Below are positions 15,279 to 21,194 of a DNA stretch of 25,467 nt, in pieces. Under the pieces are notes generated by a model. That model ran no database searches and was not told where the DNA came from. It saw only the letters and a list, made by a program, of their open reading frames with translations. The translations under genes were made by a program, and so were the position numbers. The stretch is from the IMG/VR virus record IMGVR_UViG_3300005534_000261, positions 1 to 25,467 of that record, one strand, 5' to 3'. This DNA is from a virus. Numbering within the stretch: the first letter of the stretch is position 1; every line of letters begins with the position of its first letter.

Positions 15279-16151
15279 CTATCCTTTCTTGTTAAAGCAC
15301 GCATTGCATGCTAAACATTTCTCTGCGTTTCTGTCACCCCGAGAACTGCATATCCGTGCAGGTAGCCCTAGATCATTCTCAGCTTTATGAAGTGCTGTTC
15401 TGAAATGGTAGATCCTGTCCAGATAGGGCTGGACTAAATCTTTGTCATACTCAACACACCAGACTTTTATGTCTTGTGTGTTTTTATTCTCGACTAAAAT
15501 CAATCCATGCTTCAATTCCAGGAGATGCATGTAGAGGTTGACTTGCTTATGCGCATCAATTGGAGCAGGACCGTTTTCATCAAACGACTCAAAAGTAGTA
15601 TAAGAACTTTTTGAAAACAGTCCTCCAACTAACTCTTTTACCGAATCATACAATGGTTTAATTCCATATCCTTTAATAAGATTGAGTACTTGTTTAAGCA
15701 CTTCTAGGAATTGAAGCAAGAGATCAGATTTATAGCCTTTGATCTCAATGATCATCTGCTCCCCTTCTACCTCGAGGATTGCGTCAGGAGAAAACCACAA
15801 CAGCCTTGTATCGTCAAAGTGACTGTAATCTAGCTCTGGAGTGGTGAGATTGCCGTTGAAGTACACGACTTTCCCATACTTCAAAAACAGCTCTTGATAC
15901 TTCTCATGCAGCTTCCATCCACTCTTGAAACGAGCATTGGTAAGCGTGTCCCAACTCTTAGTTTCTGGCCGCTTGCACTCATCAGGATACGCGGCGGCTA
16001 GTACCAGCTGGCGCATACAGAATGAATGGTCAGGAGCAAGGATGTTCGATGCATGTGGAAAGCCTGTGCGTAGGGGCTTATCCTCATTCCATTGATTGAA
16101 CATTTGCATCACATCTTGCTTGAAGAGAGCGGCGACGGTGCGTAGGTTCAT
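15279..16151 (-). CDS. Cas4/RecB-like PD-(D/E)XK nuclease with Fe-S cysteines
   Basis: A 290-residue protein whose ATG abuts the preceding TAA, with AAGGGAG as ribosome binding site. The PD-(D/E)XK core is visible: His82 (KLHEKYQ), Asp123 (FSPDAIL), Glu136-x-Lys138 (IIEIKGY) and the RecB-family QxxxY (Gln203, Tyr207). Four Cys sit as in Cas4 and AddB-type enzymes: Cys45 near the N-terminus and Cys268, Cys279, Cys282, Cys285 at the C-terminus, with at least four able to hold a 4Fe-4S cluster. This predicts a DNA exonuclease for end resection or recombination, next to the single-strand binding protein. No CRISPR array or cas1/cas2 is in view, so a Cas role is not supported. An unusually hydrophobic insert lies at residues 145-180. 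Confidence 0.8.
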   Translation of the reverse strand: MNLRTVAALFKQDVMQMFNQWNEDKPLRTGFPHASNILAPDHSFCMRQLVLAAAYPDECKRPETKSWDTLTNARFKSGWKLHEKYQELFLKYGKVVYFNGNLTTPELDYSHFDDTRLLWFSPDAILEVEGEQMIIEIKGYKSDLLLQFLEVLKQVLNLIKGYGIKPLYDSVKELVGGLFSKSSYTTFESFDENGPAPIDAHKQVNLYMHLLELKHGLILVENKNTQDIKVWCVEYDKDLVQPYLDRIYHFRTALHKAENDLGLPARICSSRGDRNAEKCLACNACFNKKG

Positions 16152-16418
16152 TTAAATCTCCCTTATTCGTTGATACTGTATTCCGTGTCTATCCCAAAAC
16201 TCTAATGCTTTTTGTTGCTGCTCAGGAGTAAGATATCTACGCACATGTCTCCTTAAGGTAGCCTCAGTAACTTCTATGCGCTCTCCTGCAATACCAATAC
16301 ATATATGCTTTTCAATCATATAAGCAGTAACACAATACATAGTGGCAAAACGAGTCACAGATAATGTTCCATGAGGTACTTGTTTTGCCACATAAGATTG
16401 AAATTTTGGCACTGCCAT
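16152..16418 (-). CDS. Small HTH-like protein
   Basis: An 88-residue protein; ATG 16418 (MAVPKFQSYVAKQVPHG) follows GCGAAAGGATAGAAAAC, which decides against an upstream in-frame start. The sequence TLSVTRFATMYCVTAYMIEKHICIGIAGERIEVTEA fits the layout of small phage HTH proteins in which a helix-turn-helix is followed by a strand and then a C-terminal helix (TPEQQQKALEFWDRHGIQYQ). DNA binding is likely but the operator is unknown. It sits between a terminator-like hairpin and the nuclease gene. Confidence 0.6.
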   Translation of the reverse strand: MAVPKFQSYVAKQVPHGTLSVTRFATMYCVTAYMIEKHICIGIAGERIEVTEATLRRHVRRYLTPEQQQKALEFWDRHGIQYQRIREI

Positions 16419-16444
16419 GTTTTCTATCCTTTCGCAAAAAGAAA

Positions 16445-16473
16445 GGGCATGGAGATACAGCTCTCGCATGCCC
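16445..16473 (-). terminator. Terminator-like hairpin between the SSB gene and the rest of the operon
   Basis: Arms GGGCATG/CATGCCC extended by an inner GAGA/TCTC pair, followed on the minus strand by TTTCTTTTT. Probably a partial terminator that raises SSB output over downstream genes. Confidence 0.6.
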
Positions 16474-16483
16474 GTACAACAAA

Positions 16484-17329
16484 CTACCACCCGTCTTGTA
16501 TTGTGTCGTCAAGTGGAGAAAAGTCCCCATTAGCAATTTTCTCCACATCATCTACCACAGCCTCAATAACTGCATTCGGATCAATATCTCTCCCCTTGCG
16601 AGGGGTGTCACTAAACGGATCTTCATTCCCTTCAGAAGTCTTGGGAGGGCAGAATGCAATGATTCGATTGTACATTTCCGGCTCTGTCACTTGAGCCGCT
16701 ATTTTCTTCAGTGTTTCATGCATGGGCTTGGGATTTTTTTTGTCAGGCATGAAGTTCTTGGCTTGCCCTTCTCCGATTTGCTCAATGGTAAAGTCGCGTT
16801 CATTGAGCAAGCCATTCTCAGGATCTTTGGGGAAATCTTTGAAGTACTTCAGAAGAGGCGCAACTCTGCCAAACGGAGTCAGCTCCAATAACCGAACTCC
16901 CTTGACTTCCTTGGTTACCTTGCTCCCATCCTCTTGTTTTTCCTCATAAGTGACAATTTTCCCGTCCTCATCTACCACTTGGTAGACATACACAGGGAGA
17001 AAGAACCACTCACCTGCAGTCAACTTTTTATTCTCTTTTGCCATCTCGCAATAGAGGCACGGTTTAGCTGGCTCAAGTTCACAAGCACAAATGGCATTAA
17101 CGTTGTACTCGCGATCTTTGTGCCAATGGTTGTGCTTCATCAGCTTCACGCCGCCTGACAATCTTCCGACTAGAGGACGAATTGTAGCTTTCTGTCCTGG
17201 TTTGAGCCACAAAAACAAGGGTTTCTTGCTTCCTTCTCTTGCGGCTTTCGCATCGGCAGCTGCTTTAGCCGCACGCTCAATTGCACGATCAATGGCCTCG
17301 TCAGTGTTCATGTGTCTTAGTGATTGCAT
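16484..17329 (-). CDS. Phage single-strand DNA-binding protein (gp32-like)
   Basis: A 281-residue protein; ATG 17329 is used, though ATG 17311 (MNTDEAIDRA) is possible because the ribosome binding site is weak. After a helical Ala-rich start comes PLFLWLKPGQKATIRPLVG, a strand-rich OB-like region, and a zinc site with Cys81, Cys83, Cys91 and Cys94 (CACELEPAKPCLYC), followed by WFFLPVYVYQV. This matches phage gp32-type SSBs with an embedded zinc ribbon. The C-terminal tail is acidic (VVDDVEKIANGDFSPLDDTIQDGW), as expected for recruiting replication partners. First gene of the operon, behind a near-consensus promoter and a structured leader. A variant palindrome (CCCCTTGCGAGGGG) lies in the linker before the tail. 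Confidence 0.75.
   Translation of the reverse strand: MQSLRHMNTDEAIDRAIERAAKAAADAKAAREGSKKPLFLWLKPGQKATIRPLVGRLSGGVKLMKHNHWHKDREYNVNAICACELEPAKPCLYCEMAKENKKLTAGEWFFLPVYVYQVVDEDGKIVTYEEKQEDGSKVTKEVKGVRLLELTPFGRVAPLLKYFKDFPKDPENGLLNERDFTIEQIGEGQAKNFMPDKKNPKPMHETLKKIAAQVTEPEMYNRIIAFCPPKTSEGNEDPFSDTPRKGRDIDPNAVIEAVVDDVEKIANGDFSPLDDTIQDGW
16592..16605. repeat. Variant palindromic repeat CCCCTTGCGAGGGG
   Basis: One base changed from the core of the dispersed repeat (GCGA for GCAA), with different flanks. It lies in frame in the SSB linker, encoding TPRKG. Confidence 0.6.
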
Positions 17330-17379
17330 TCTTTTCTTCTTTCTGCCTAGACATGGCTAGGACTTCAAATTTAATCAGT

Positions 17380-17442
17380 GGTTACGCGATGCGGTGCGAC
17401 CAGGAGTAAGGCTCGGTATCCACAAATTGTCACCGCGTAACC
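17380..17442 (-). ncRNA. Structured 5' leader upstream of the SSB operon
   Basis: The arms GGTTAC-GCGGTG and CACCGC-ATCGC-GTAACC (minus strand) form a 12-bp helix with a 5-base bulge on one side. Inside, ACC-GAG and CTC-CT-GGT can form a second hairpin with loop CCTTA. The element begins about 5 bases after the predicted transcription start. It could be a protein-binding site for autoregulation by the SSB, a riboswitch, or a replication primer RNA. No known riboswitch class was recognised. Confidence 0.5.
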
Positions 17443-17453
17443 TTCTGATGAAT

Positions 17454-17482
17454 AGTATAGACTAGTATTGTGTTTTTGTCAA
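17454..17482 (-). promoter_or_regulatory. Strong promoter of the SSB operon
   Basis: Minus-strand TTGACA (perfect) and TATACT (5 of 6) with a 17-base spacer. Confidence 0.85.
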
Positions 17483-17540
17483 TAGTATTGTTCATTCTCA
17501 TAAATTATTGACAATGATAGAGCAGTATTGTATAGTATTG
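17464..17540. repeat. Four AGTATTG motifs in the divergent promoter region
   Basis: Copies start at 17464, 17484, 17524 and 17534, so spacings are 20, 40 and 10 bp, placing them on one face of the helix. They sit in the minus promoter spacer, next to its -35, in the plus promoter spacer and over its -10. A regulator binding here would control both promoters. Confidence 0.7.
17508..17536 (+). promoter_or_regulatory. Strong promoter of the HTH/endonuclease/helicase operon
   Basis: TTGACA (perfect) and TATAGT (5 of 6) with a 17-base spacer, 41 bp before the GTG start. Confidence 0.85.
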
Positions 17541-17577
17541 ATAGTGAACAACCAATCTTCTGAAAGGAGAGAGATCC

Positions 17578-17796
17578 GTGAACAACACCGACGAAGTACA
17601 GCTTACCGTAGCTGAAATGAAAAATCTCTTAGGATACAAAAATGACGTTTCTGTATTGAGACTCATTAGAAGAGGCGAATTAAATGCTTCTTTTATCAAA
17701 AATAGATACCTTGTAGAGGATAGCGAATTTAATCGGTTTCTAGAGTCGAGAAAAGGCGCTAGAGCAAACGACGTACGAAAAAGAAAAGACAACTAG
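17578..17796 (+). CDS. Small excisionase-like HTH regulator
   Basis: A 72-residue protein with a GTG start after GAAAGGAGAGAGATCC. The HTH_17 pattern is present (LTVAEMKNLLGYKNDVSVLRLIRRGELNASFIKNRYLVEDSEFNRFLESR), ending in a basic tail (KGARANDVRKRKDN). As the first gene of a divergent early operon it is the best candidate for the protein that binds the AGTATTG motifs, acting as early switch or autorepressor. That link is inference from position. Confidence 0.75.
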   Translation: MNNTDEVQLTVAEMKNLLGYKNDVSVLRLIRRGELNASFIKNRYLVEDSEFNRFLESRKGARANDVRKRKDN

Positions 17797-17845
17797 CAAA
17801 TCAAAAGAAAGCAGATCTGATGATTTTGTTGAAAGGAGTAGTAGA

Positions 17846-18589
17846 ATGATTGAATTGTTCCCTGATCAGCAGGAAGCATTAGATAGAGTCCTGGAACGCT
17901 ATAAAGAAATGCCAATAGGCGGAAGGGCACTTGTAGTAGCTCCGACCGCGTGGGGGAATGAAGATGTCCTTACAGTTAAAGAAGCCGCTAAAAAGTTACA
18001 CCTTCCTGACTACACAGTTAGAAAGATGATAAAACGTAAAGAACTAGAAGCAACATCAACATCAATAACTGTAAACAAACAACTTCAATATAGGATTTTC
18101 ACAAAGTCAGTTGAAAAATATATTGAAGCACATCCACCCAAACAAAAGGAAATTCTACCACCAAACAAACGCAGATGCATTGATTGCAAAGAAATAAAAC
18201 TTGTAGAAGCATTCTTTGAAGGTAGAAGAAAATGCAACGAATGTCGCAAGAAAGGATATCGGGATAAATACAACAGCAATCCTGATATCCTTAAAGCCAA
18301 CATCAGAAAACGACTGTACGGGATTTCTCAACAAGAATATGAACAAATGATTAAAGATCAAAACAACCTATGCGCAAGTTGCGGAAATCCTGAGACAACC
18401 ATACGCTATGGCAAACTTGATGCCTTAGCTGTTGATCATTGCCACGCTACGGGAGCGGTAAGAGGTCTTCTTTGCGCTAACTGCAATAGGGCACTAGGAA
18501 TGCTTCAAGAAGATCCTGAAAGAGTCAAAGCGCTACTTAAGTATATTGAAAATTATGTGACACATAAGGAGGTGTCCACAAATGCTTGA
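17846..18589 (+). CDS. Endonuclease VII-like HNH protein with HTH and helicase N-terminal stub
   Basis: A 247-residue protein after GAAAGGAG. Residues 1-37 look like the start of an SF2 helicase: a Q-motif region (LFPDQQEALDRVL) and ALVVAPTAWG, where GKT would be expected but the sequence goes to NED. Residues ~40-95 are an HTH (VLTVKEAAKKLHLPDYTVRKMIKRKELEA). Two Cys pairs follow (111/114 and 130/133). Residues ~150-238 match recombination endonuclease VII: Cys176/179, the DHCHATG core (197-203), RGLLCANCN with Cys210/213, and the following LGMLQEDPERV. Such proteins are phage HNH nucleases, many of them mobile. It overlaps the intact helicase gene by 8 bp. The stub lacks a working Walker A, so it cannot be a helicase. 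Confidence 0.8.
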   Translation: MIELFPDQQEALDRVLERYKEMPIGGRALVVAPTAWGNEDVLTVKEAAKKLHLPDYTVRKMIKRKELEATSTSITVNKQLQYRIFTKSVEKYIEAHPPKQKEILPPNKRRCIDCKEIKLVEAFFEGRRKCNECRKKGYRDKYNSNPDILKANIRKRLYGISQQEYEQMIKDQNNLCASCGNPETTIRYGKLDALAVDHCHATGAVRGLLCANCNRALGMLQEDPERVKALLKYIENYVTHKEVSTNA

Positions 18590-20237
18590 GCTAAGGCCGT
18601 ATCAAGAGGAATGCGTAAGGCTTGTTCTTGAGGCATTTAAAAAAGATAGAAGCGGCTATGAGATAATCATTTTACCCACAGGTGGAGGTAAGACTGTTTG
18701 TTTTGGGCAAGTTGCTTACAACATACAAAAGCAGCATGGTGGGAATGTATTAATAATAGCGCATCGTGAAGAGCTACTTGACCAAGCTGCTGACAAGTAT
18801 CGCATGATTTGCCCCAACGCTATCATAGGGAAAGTTGGATCAGGCGTACACGAATATGGATGTGAAGTAACCGTAGCATCCATCCAAACTATCAGCAGAC
18901 CAGACCATCTGGAGAAACTACAAAGCATTGGATTTGCCCTCATTATCGTTGACGAGGCACATCACATTGCGAGCAATTCATATCAGAAAGTGCTTCAAGC
19001 ACTGCCAAATGTTTTTACATTAGGTGTAACGGCTACTCCAGACCGTCTTGATAAAAAAGATATTTTGAAGGGTAAAAAACCACTTTTCAGCAGAAATATC
19101 ATTGAAATGGTTCAAGATGGTTATCTTTGCAATTTCAAGGCTATTGCAATTAAAACGCACATTAATCTTGATAATGTGAGCACTTCTATGGGCGATTATA
19201 ACGAGGGGGAATTGAATGATGCAGTCAACACCCCTGCTCGCAACGCTTTAATTGTTGAGAAATACAAAGAGCATGCGAATGGGAAAAAGGCCATTACCTT
19301 TTGTGTATCCGTTGCACATGCAGAAGCTCTTGCCCAAGCTTTTAACGAAGGTGGAATACCATCTGAAATGATAGAGGGAAACACACCAGGGGACAAACGA
19401 AAATTAATTCTCCATAATCACCGAATTGGAGAATTAACAAACATAACCAATGTAAATATCCTTAGTGAAGGATATGACGAGCCACGTGTAGAATGCATCA
19501 TCATGGCACGACCTACACAGTCAAGAGGATTATACGTGCAACAATTTGGACGCGGGCTTCGGCTAGCGCCTAGAAAGAAAGAATGCATCCTTCTCGACAT
19601 AACTGACAACTGTATGAACCATCGGTTATCACCTCAAAACCTCCGCAAGGCCATTGGTAAGCACCTCAACGATAATGAGACACTGTTAGAAGCTCTTGAA
19701 AGAGAAAAACTTGAGAGTGAAGAGCGGGAAATCCAGGTCCGCAAACTCAAAGAAAAACGGCTTGCAGATATTCAGATTGACCTATTCGAGAAGCTCGAGT
19801 GGAAAGAGCTTCCAAACAATGTGTTCTTGTTGGAGGTGGGCCCACAAAAGCATAAGATTGCATTGACACCTAGTCGGAGCAATCCAGAACTGTACTATGT
19901 CCAATTCAAGAGAGCGCCGTATAATGGCTCTCATGACAAAGCTCAGAAACTTACAAATGACCCGATGCCGATTGACTGGGCACAACAGGAAGCTGAAAAA
20001 GCCGCTCGCAAGATACTAGCAGAGCCACGCGGGATTAACTTGGTAGATCCGTCAGCTCCTTGGAGAAGTAAACCTGTTTCAGACGGTCAACGAGGGATGT
20101 TGAAAATGTACCGTATTGATATTCCTGAAGGAATGACAAGCGGACAGGCTAGTGATATTATCAGCAAACACAAAGATGAAATTGCAAAGAGGAAAGCGGA
20201 AAAAGCAGCACGCAAACGAGCAAAACAAGAGGCGTAA
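18582..20237 (+). CDS. SF2 DEAD/DEAH-box helicase
   Basis: A 551-residue protein; ATG 18582 follows AAGGAGGTG, an ideal ribosome binding site. Helicase motifs appear in order: Q-region LRPYQEE, Walker A LPTGGGKT (31-38), IIAHREELLDQA, VASIQTI, DEAH (124-127), TATPDR (150-155), ITFCVSVAHAEALA, LSEGYDEP and QFGRGLR (321-327). It most resembles the single-protein helicases of phage replication and recombination blocks related to RecQ/RadD and type III restriction helicases. The C-terminal 150 residues add a charged, partly coiled-coil region ending KAARKRAKQEA. Likely unwinds replication or recombination intermediates for the phage. Confidence 0.85.
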   Translation: MLELRPYQEECVRLVLEAFKKDRSGYEIIILPTGGGKTVCFGQVAYNIQKQHGGNVLIIAHREELLDQAADKYRMICPNAIIGKVGSGVHEYGCEVTVASIQTISRPDHLEKLQSIGFALIIVDEAHHIASNSYQKVLQALPNVFTLGVTATPDRLDKKDILKGKKPLFSRNIIEMVQDGYLCNFKAIAIKTHINLDNVSTSMGDYNEGELNDAVNTPARNALIVEKYKEHANGKKAITFCVSVAHAEALAQAFNEGGIPSEMIEGNTPGDKRKLILHNHRIGELTNITNVNILSEGYDEPRVECIIMARPTQSRGLYVQQFGRGLRLAPRKKECILLDITDNCMNHRLSPQNLRKAIGKHLNDNETLLEALEREKLESEEREIQVRKLKEKRLADIQIDLFEKLEWKELPNNVFLLEVGPQKHKIALTPSRSNPELYYVQFKRAPYNGSHDKAQKLTNDPMPIDWAQQEAEKAARKILAEPRGINLVDPSAPWRSKPVSDGQRGMLKMYRIDIPEGMTSGQASDIISKHKDEIAKRKAEKAARKRAKQEA

Positions 20238-20246
20238 GCTCATCTA

Positions 20247-20287
20247 TTTGTCAACATTATGGATATTTTGCCTACAATGTTGACAAA
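20247..20287. promoter_or_regulatory. 12-bp inverted repeat over the -35 box (operator 1)
   Basis: Perfect arms TTTGTCAACATT/AATGTTGACAAA with a 17-base spacer; the right arm contains the -35 TTGACA of the promoter at 20280. Confidence 0.75.
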
Positions 20288-20309
20288 ATCATAGTTCCTC
20301 ATTTATACT
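20280..20309 (+). promoter_or_regulatory. Promoter of the 20376 gene
   Basis: TTGACA (perfect) and TATACT (5 of 6) with an 18-base spacer. Confidence 0.8.
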
Positions 20310-20320
20310 ATTTGAGGAAC
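20294..20320. promoter_or_regulatory. 8-bp inverted repeat around the -10 box (operator 2)
   Basis: Perfect arms GTTCCTCA/TGAGGAAC with an 11-base spacer that contains TATACT. Confidence 0.65.
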
Positions 20321-20375
20321 AACTACCACTTAATCACCTTGTATAACGTTTCACATAAATGAAAAAGAGGTTCCA

Positions 20376-20621
20376 ATGAACGCTCTCCCCGCAAATGTTA
20401 CGTACGTAACAAATGACACTGAACAGTCTTTCAGCTACATGAAAGACGGAATTCGTACCAACCTCTCCATCCTATCACCTGCAGGTGACGACCCCGCTTG
20501 TATTTGCCATGCTCAATATGACGATGGGCATGACGCGCCTCTCAAACGAGAAATGATCCATATCAGCTCAGAAGAAAAGGGACTTTTGTCCGAGCTGCTT
20601 AAACGCTCCAAATTCATTTGA
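20376..20621 (+). CDS. Small unknown protein under a doubly covered promoter
   Basis: An 81-residue acidic protein; ATG 20376 follows AAAGAGGTTCC. Strands at the start (VTYVTNDTEQSFSYMKDGIRTNLSIL), two Cys in PACICHAQYDDGHD, then a helix (SSEEKGLLSELLKRSKF). Not recognised. It has its own strong promoter overlapped by two inverted repeats and its own terminator, so it is a tightly controlled single-gene unit. Such layouts fit an anti-host, anti-defence or immunity factor, which is inference. Confidence 0.65.
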   Translation: MNALPANVTYVTNDTEQSFSYMKDGIRTNLSILSPAGDDPACICHAQYDDGHDAPLKREMIHISSEEKGLLSELLKRSKFI

Positions 20622-20631
20622 AGAATTTGAA

Positions 20632-20666
20632 AGGCCCTAGAAATTTCTAGGGCCTCCCTCTTTTTT
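20632..20666 (+). terminator. Terminator between convergent genes
   Basis: A perfect 24-bp palindrome (AGGCCCTAGAAA and its complement) followed by CCCTC and six T. The opposing gene ends at 20665. Confidence 0.9.
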
Positions 20667-20964
20667 AATCCTCGTTACTCACCTCATCTACTACCCGTCT
20701 TAATTCATCGTTCCACTCTTGCTCACGTCCTACTTTTACAGATTTACGAAACACGTCTAATATACGTTTGTCATGATAAACATTTTGATCATTAAAAGGA
20801 AGCCTAAACAATGGAATAACTATTCCATTCTCTCTTTTAACTCTATCCACTTTTCTCCTAAAGCCACTATCCGTCATGCTTACGTATCTGGATGCATTTG
20901 TCCAATTGTAGTACGCTTTGTTGTTGTGGATAGCGTATTCTATCCCATTTTCATCTTCTGGCAT
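20665..20964 (-). CDS. Small wHTH-like protein
   Basis: A 99-residue protein; ATG 20964 (MPEDENGIEYAIHNNKAYY) follows CGAAAGGAAAGGTATCA, which decides against an upstream in-frame start. The part YYNWTNASRYVSMTDSGFRRKVDRVKRENGI followed by NVYHDKRILDVF fits a winged helix-turn-helix with recognition helix SGFRRKVDRV. Charged C-terminal helix (EWNDELRRVVDEVSNED). It has its own promoter (21029-21058) with perfect TATAAT and an AGTATTG block upstream, so it may belong to the same early regulatory circuit. DNA-binding role is tentative. Confidence 0.55.
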   Translation of the reverse strand: MPEDENGIEYAIHNNKAYYNWTNASRYVSMTDSGFRRKVDRVKRENGIVIPLFRLPFNDQNVYHDKRILDVFRKSVKVGREQEWNDELRRVVDEVSNED

Positions 20965-21028
20965 TGATACCTTTCCTTTCGAGACTGCACACACACAAAT
21001 AGATGGAACAATAATCCCTCTTACCTAA

Positions 21029-21058
21029 ATTATACAGTACTATCTTTCACTTTGATAA
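21029..21058 (-). promoter_or_regulatory. Promoter of the 20964 gene
   Basis: Minus-strand TTATCA and TATAAT (perfect) with an 18-base spacer. Confidence 0.7.
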
Positions 21059-21075
21059 GTCGGAAAGAGGGACAA

Positions 21076-21089
21076 AATAGTATTGTTCA
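21076..21089. repeat. 14-bp block shared with the divergent promoter region
   Basis: AATAGTATTGTTCA is identical to 17481-17494. It lies about 20 bp upstream of the -35 of the 20964 promoter, consistent with a shared regulator site. Confidence 0.65.
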
Positions 21090-21121
21090 GTATAGTAATC
21101 GTTAAAGCTATGCCAAAAGTA

Positions 21122-21155
21122 ACGCTCAATATAGCAAAAGAACTATACTGAGCGT
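21122..21155. terminator. Bidirectional terminator after the primase gene
   Basis: A 13-bp stem with one mismatch (ACGCTCAATATAG), 8-base loop; TTATTTTTAT follows on the plus strand and TACTTTTGG on the minus strand. It ends the primase operon. Confidence 0.7.
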
Positions 21156-21194
21156 TTATTTTTATGCTTTCTTTATATTCCATCCCAGCAAGGG

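Noticed and set aside
15279-16151. CRISPR Cas4
   Set aside because: Motifs fit Cas4-like nucleases, but no array, cas1 or cas2 is present and the neighbours are phage replication genes.
17380-17442. Possible tRNA: 7-bp GGTTACG/CGTAACC ends
   Set aside because: Only 63 bases long, and no T-arm (GGTTCGA-type) or anticodon arm can be placed on either strand.
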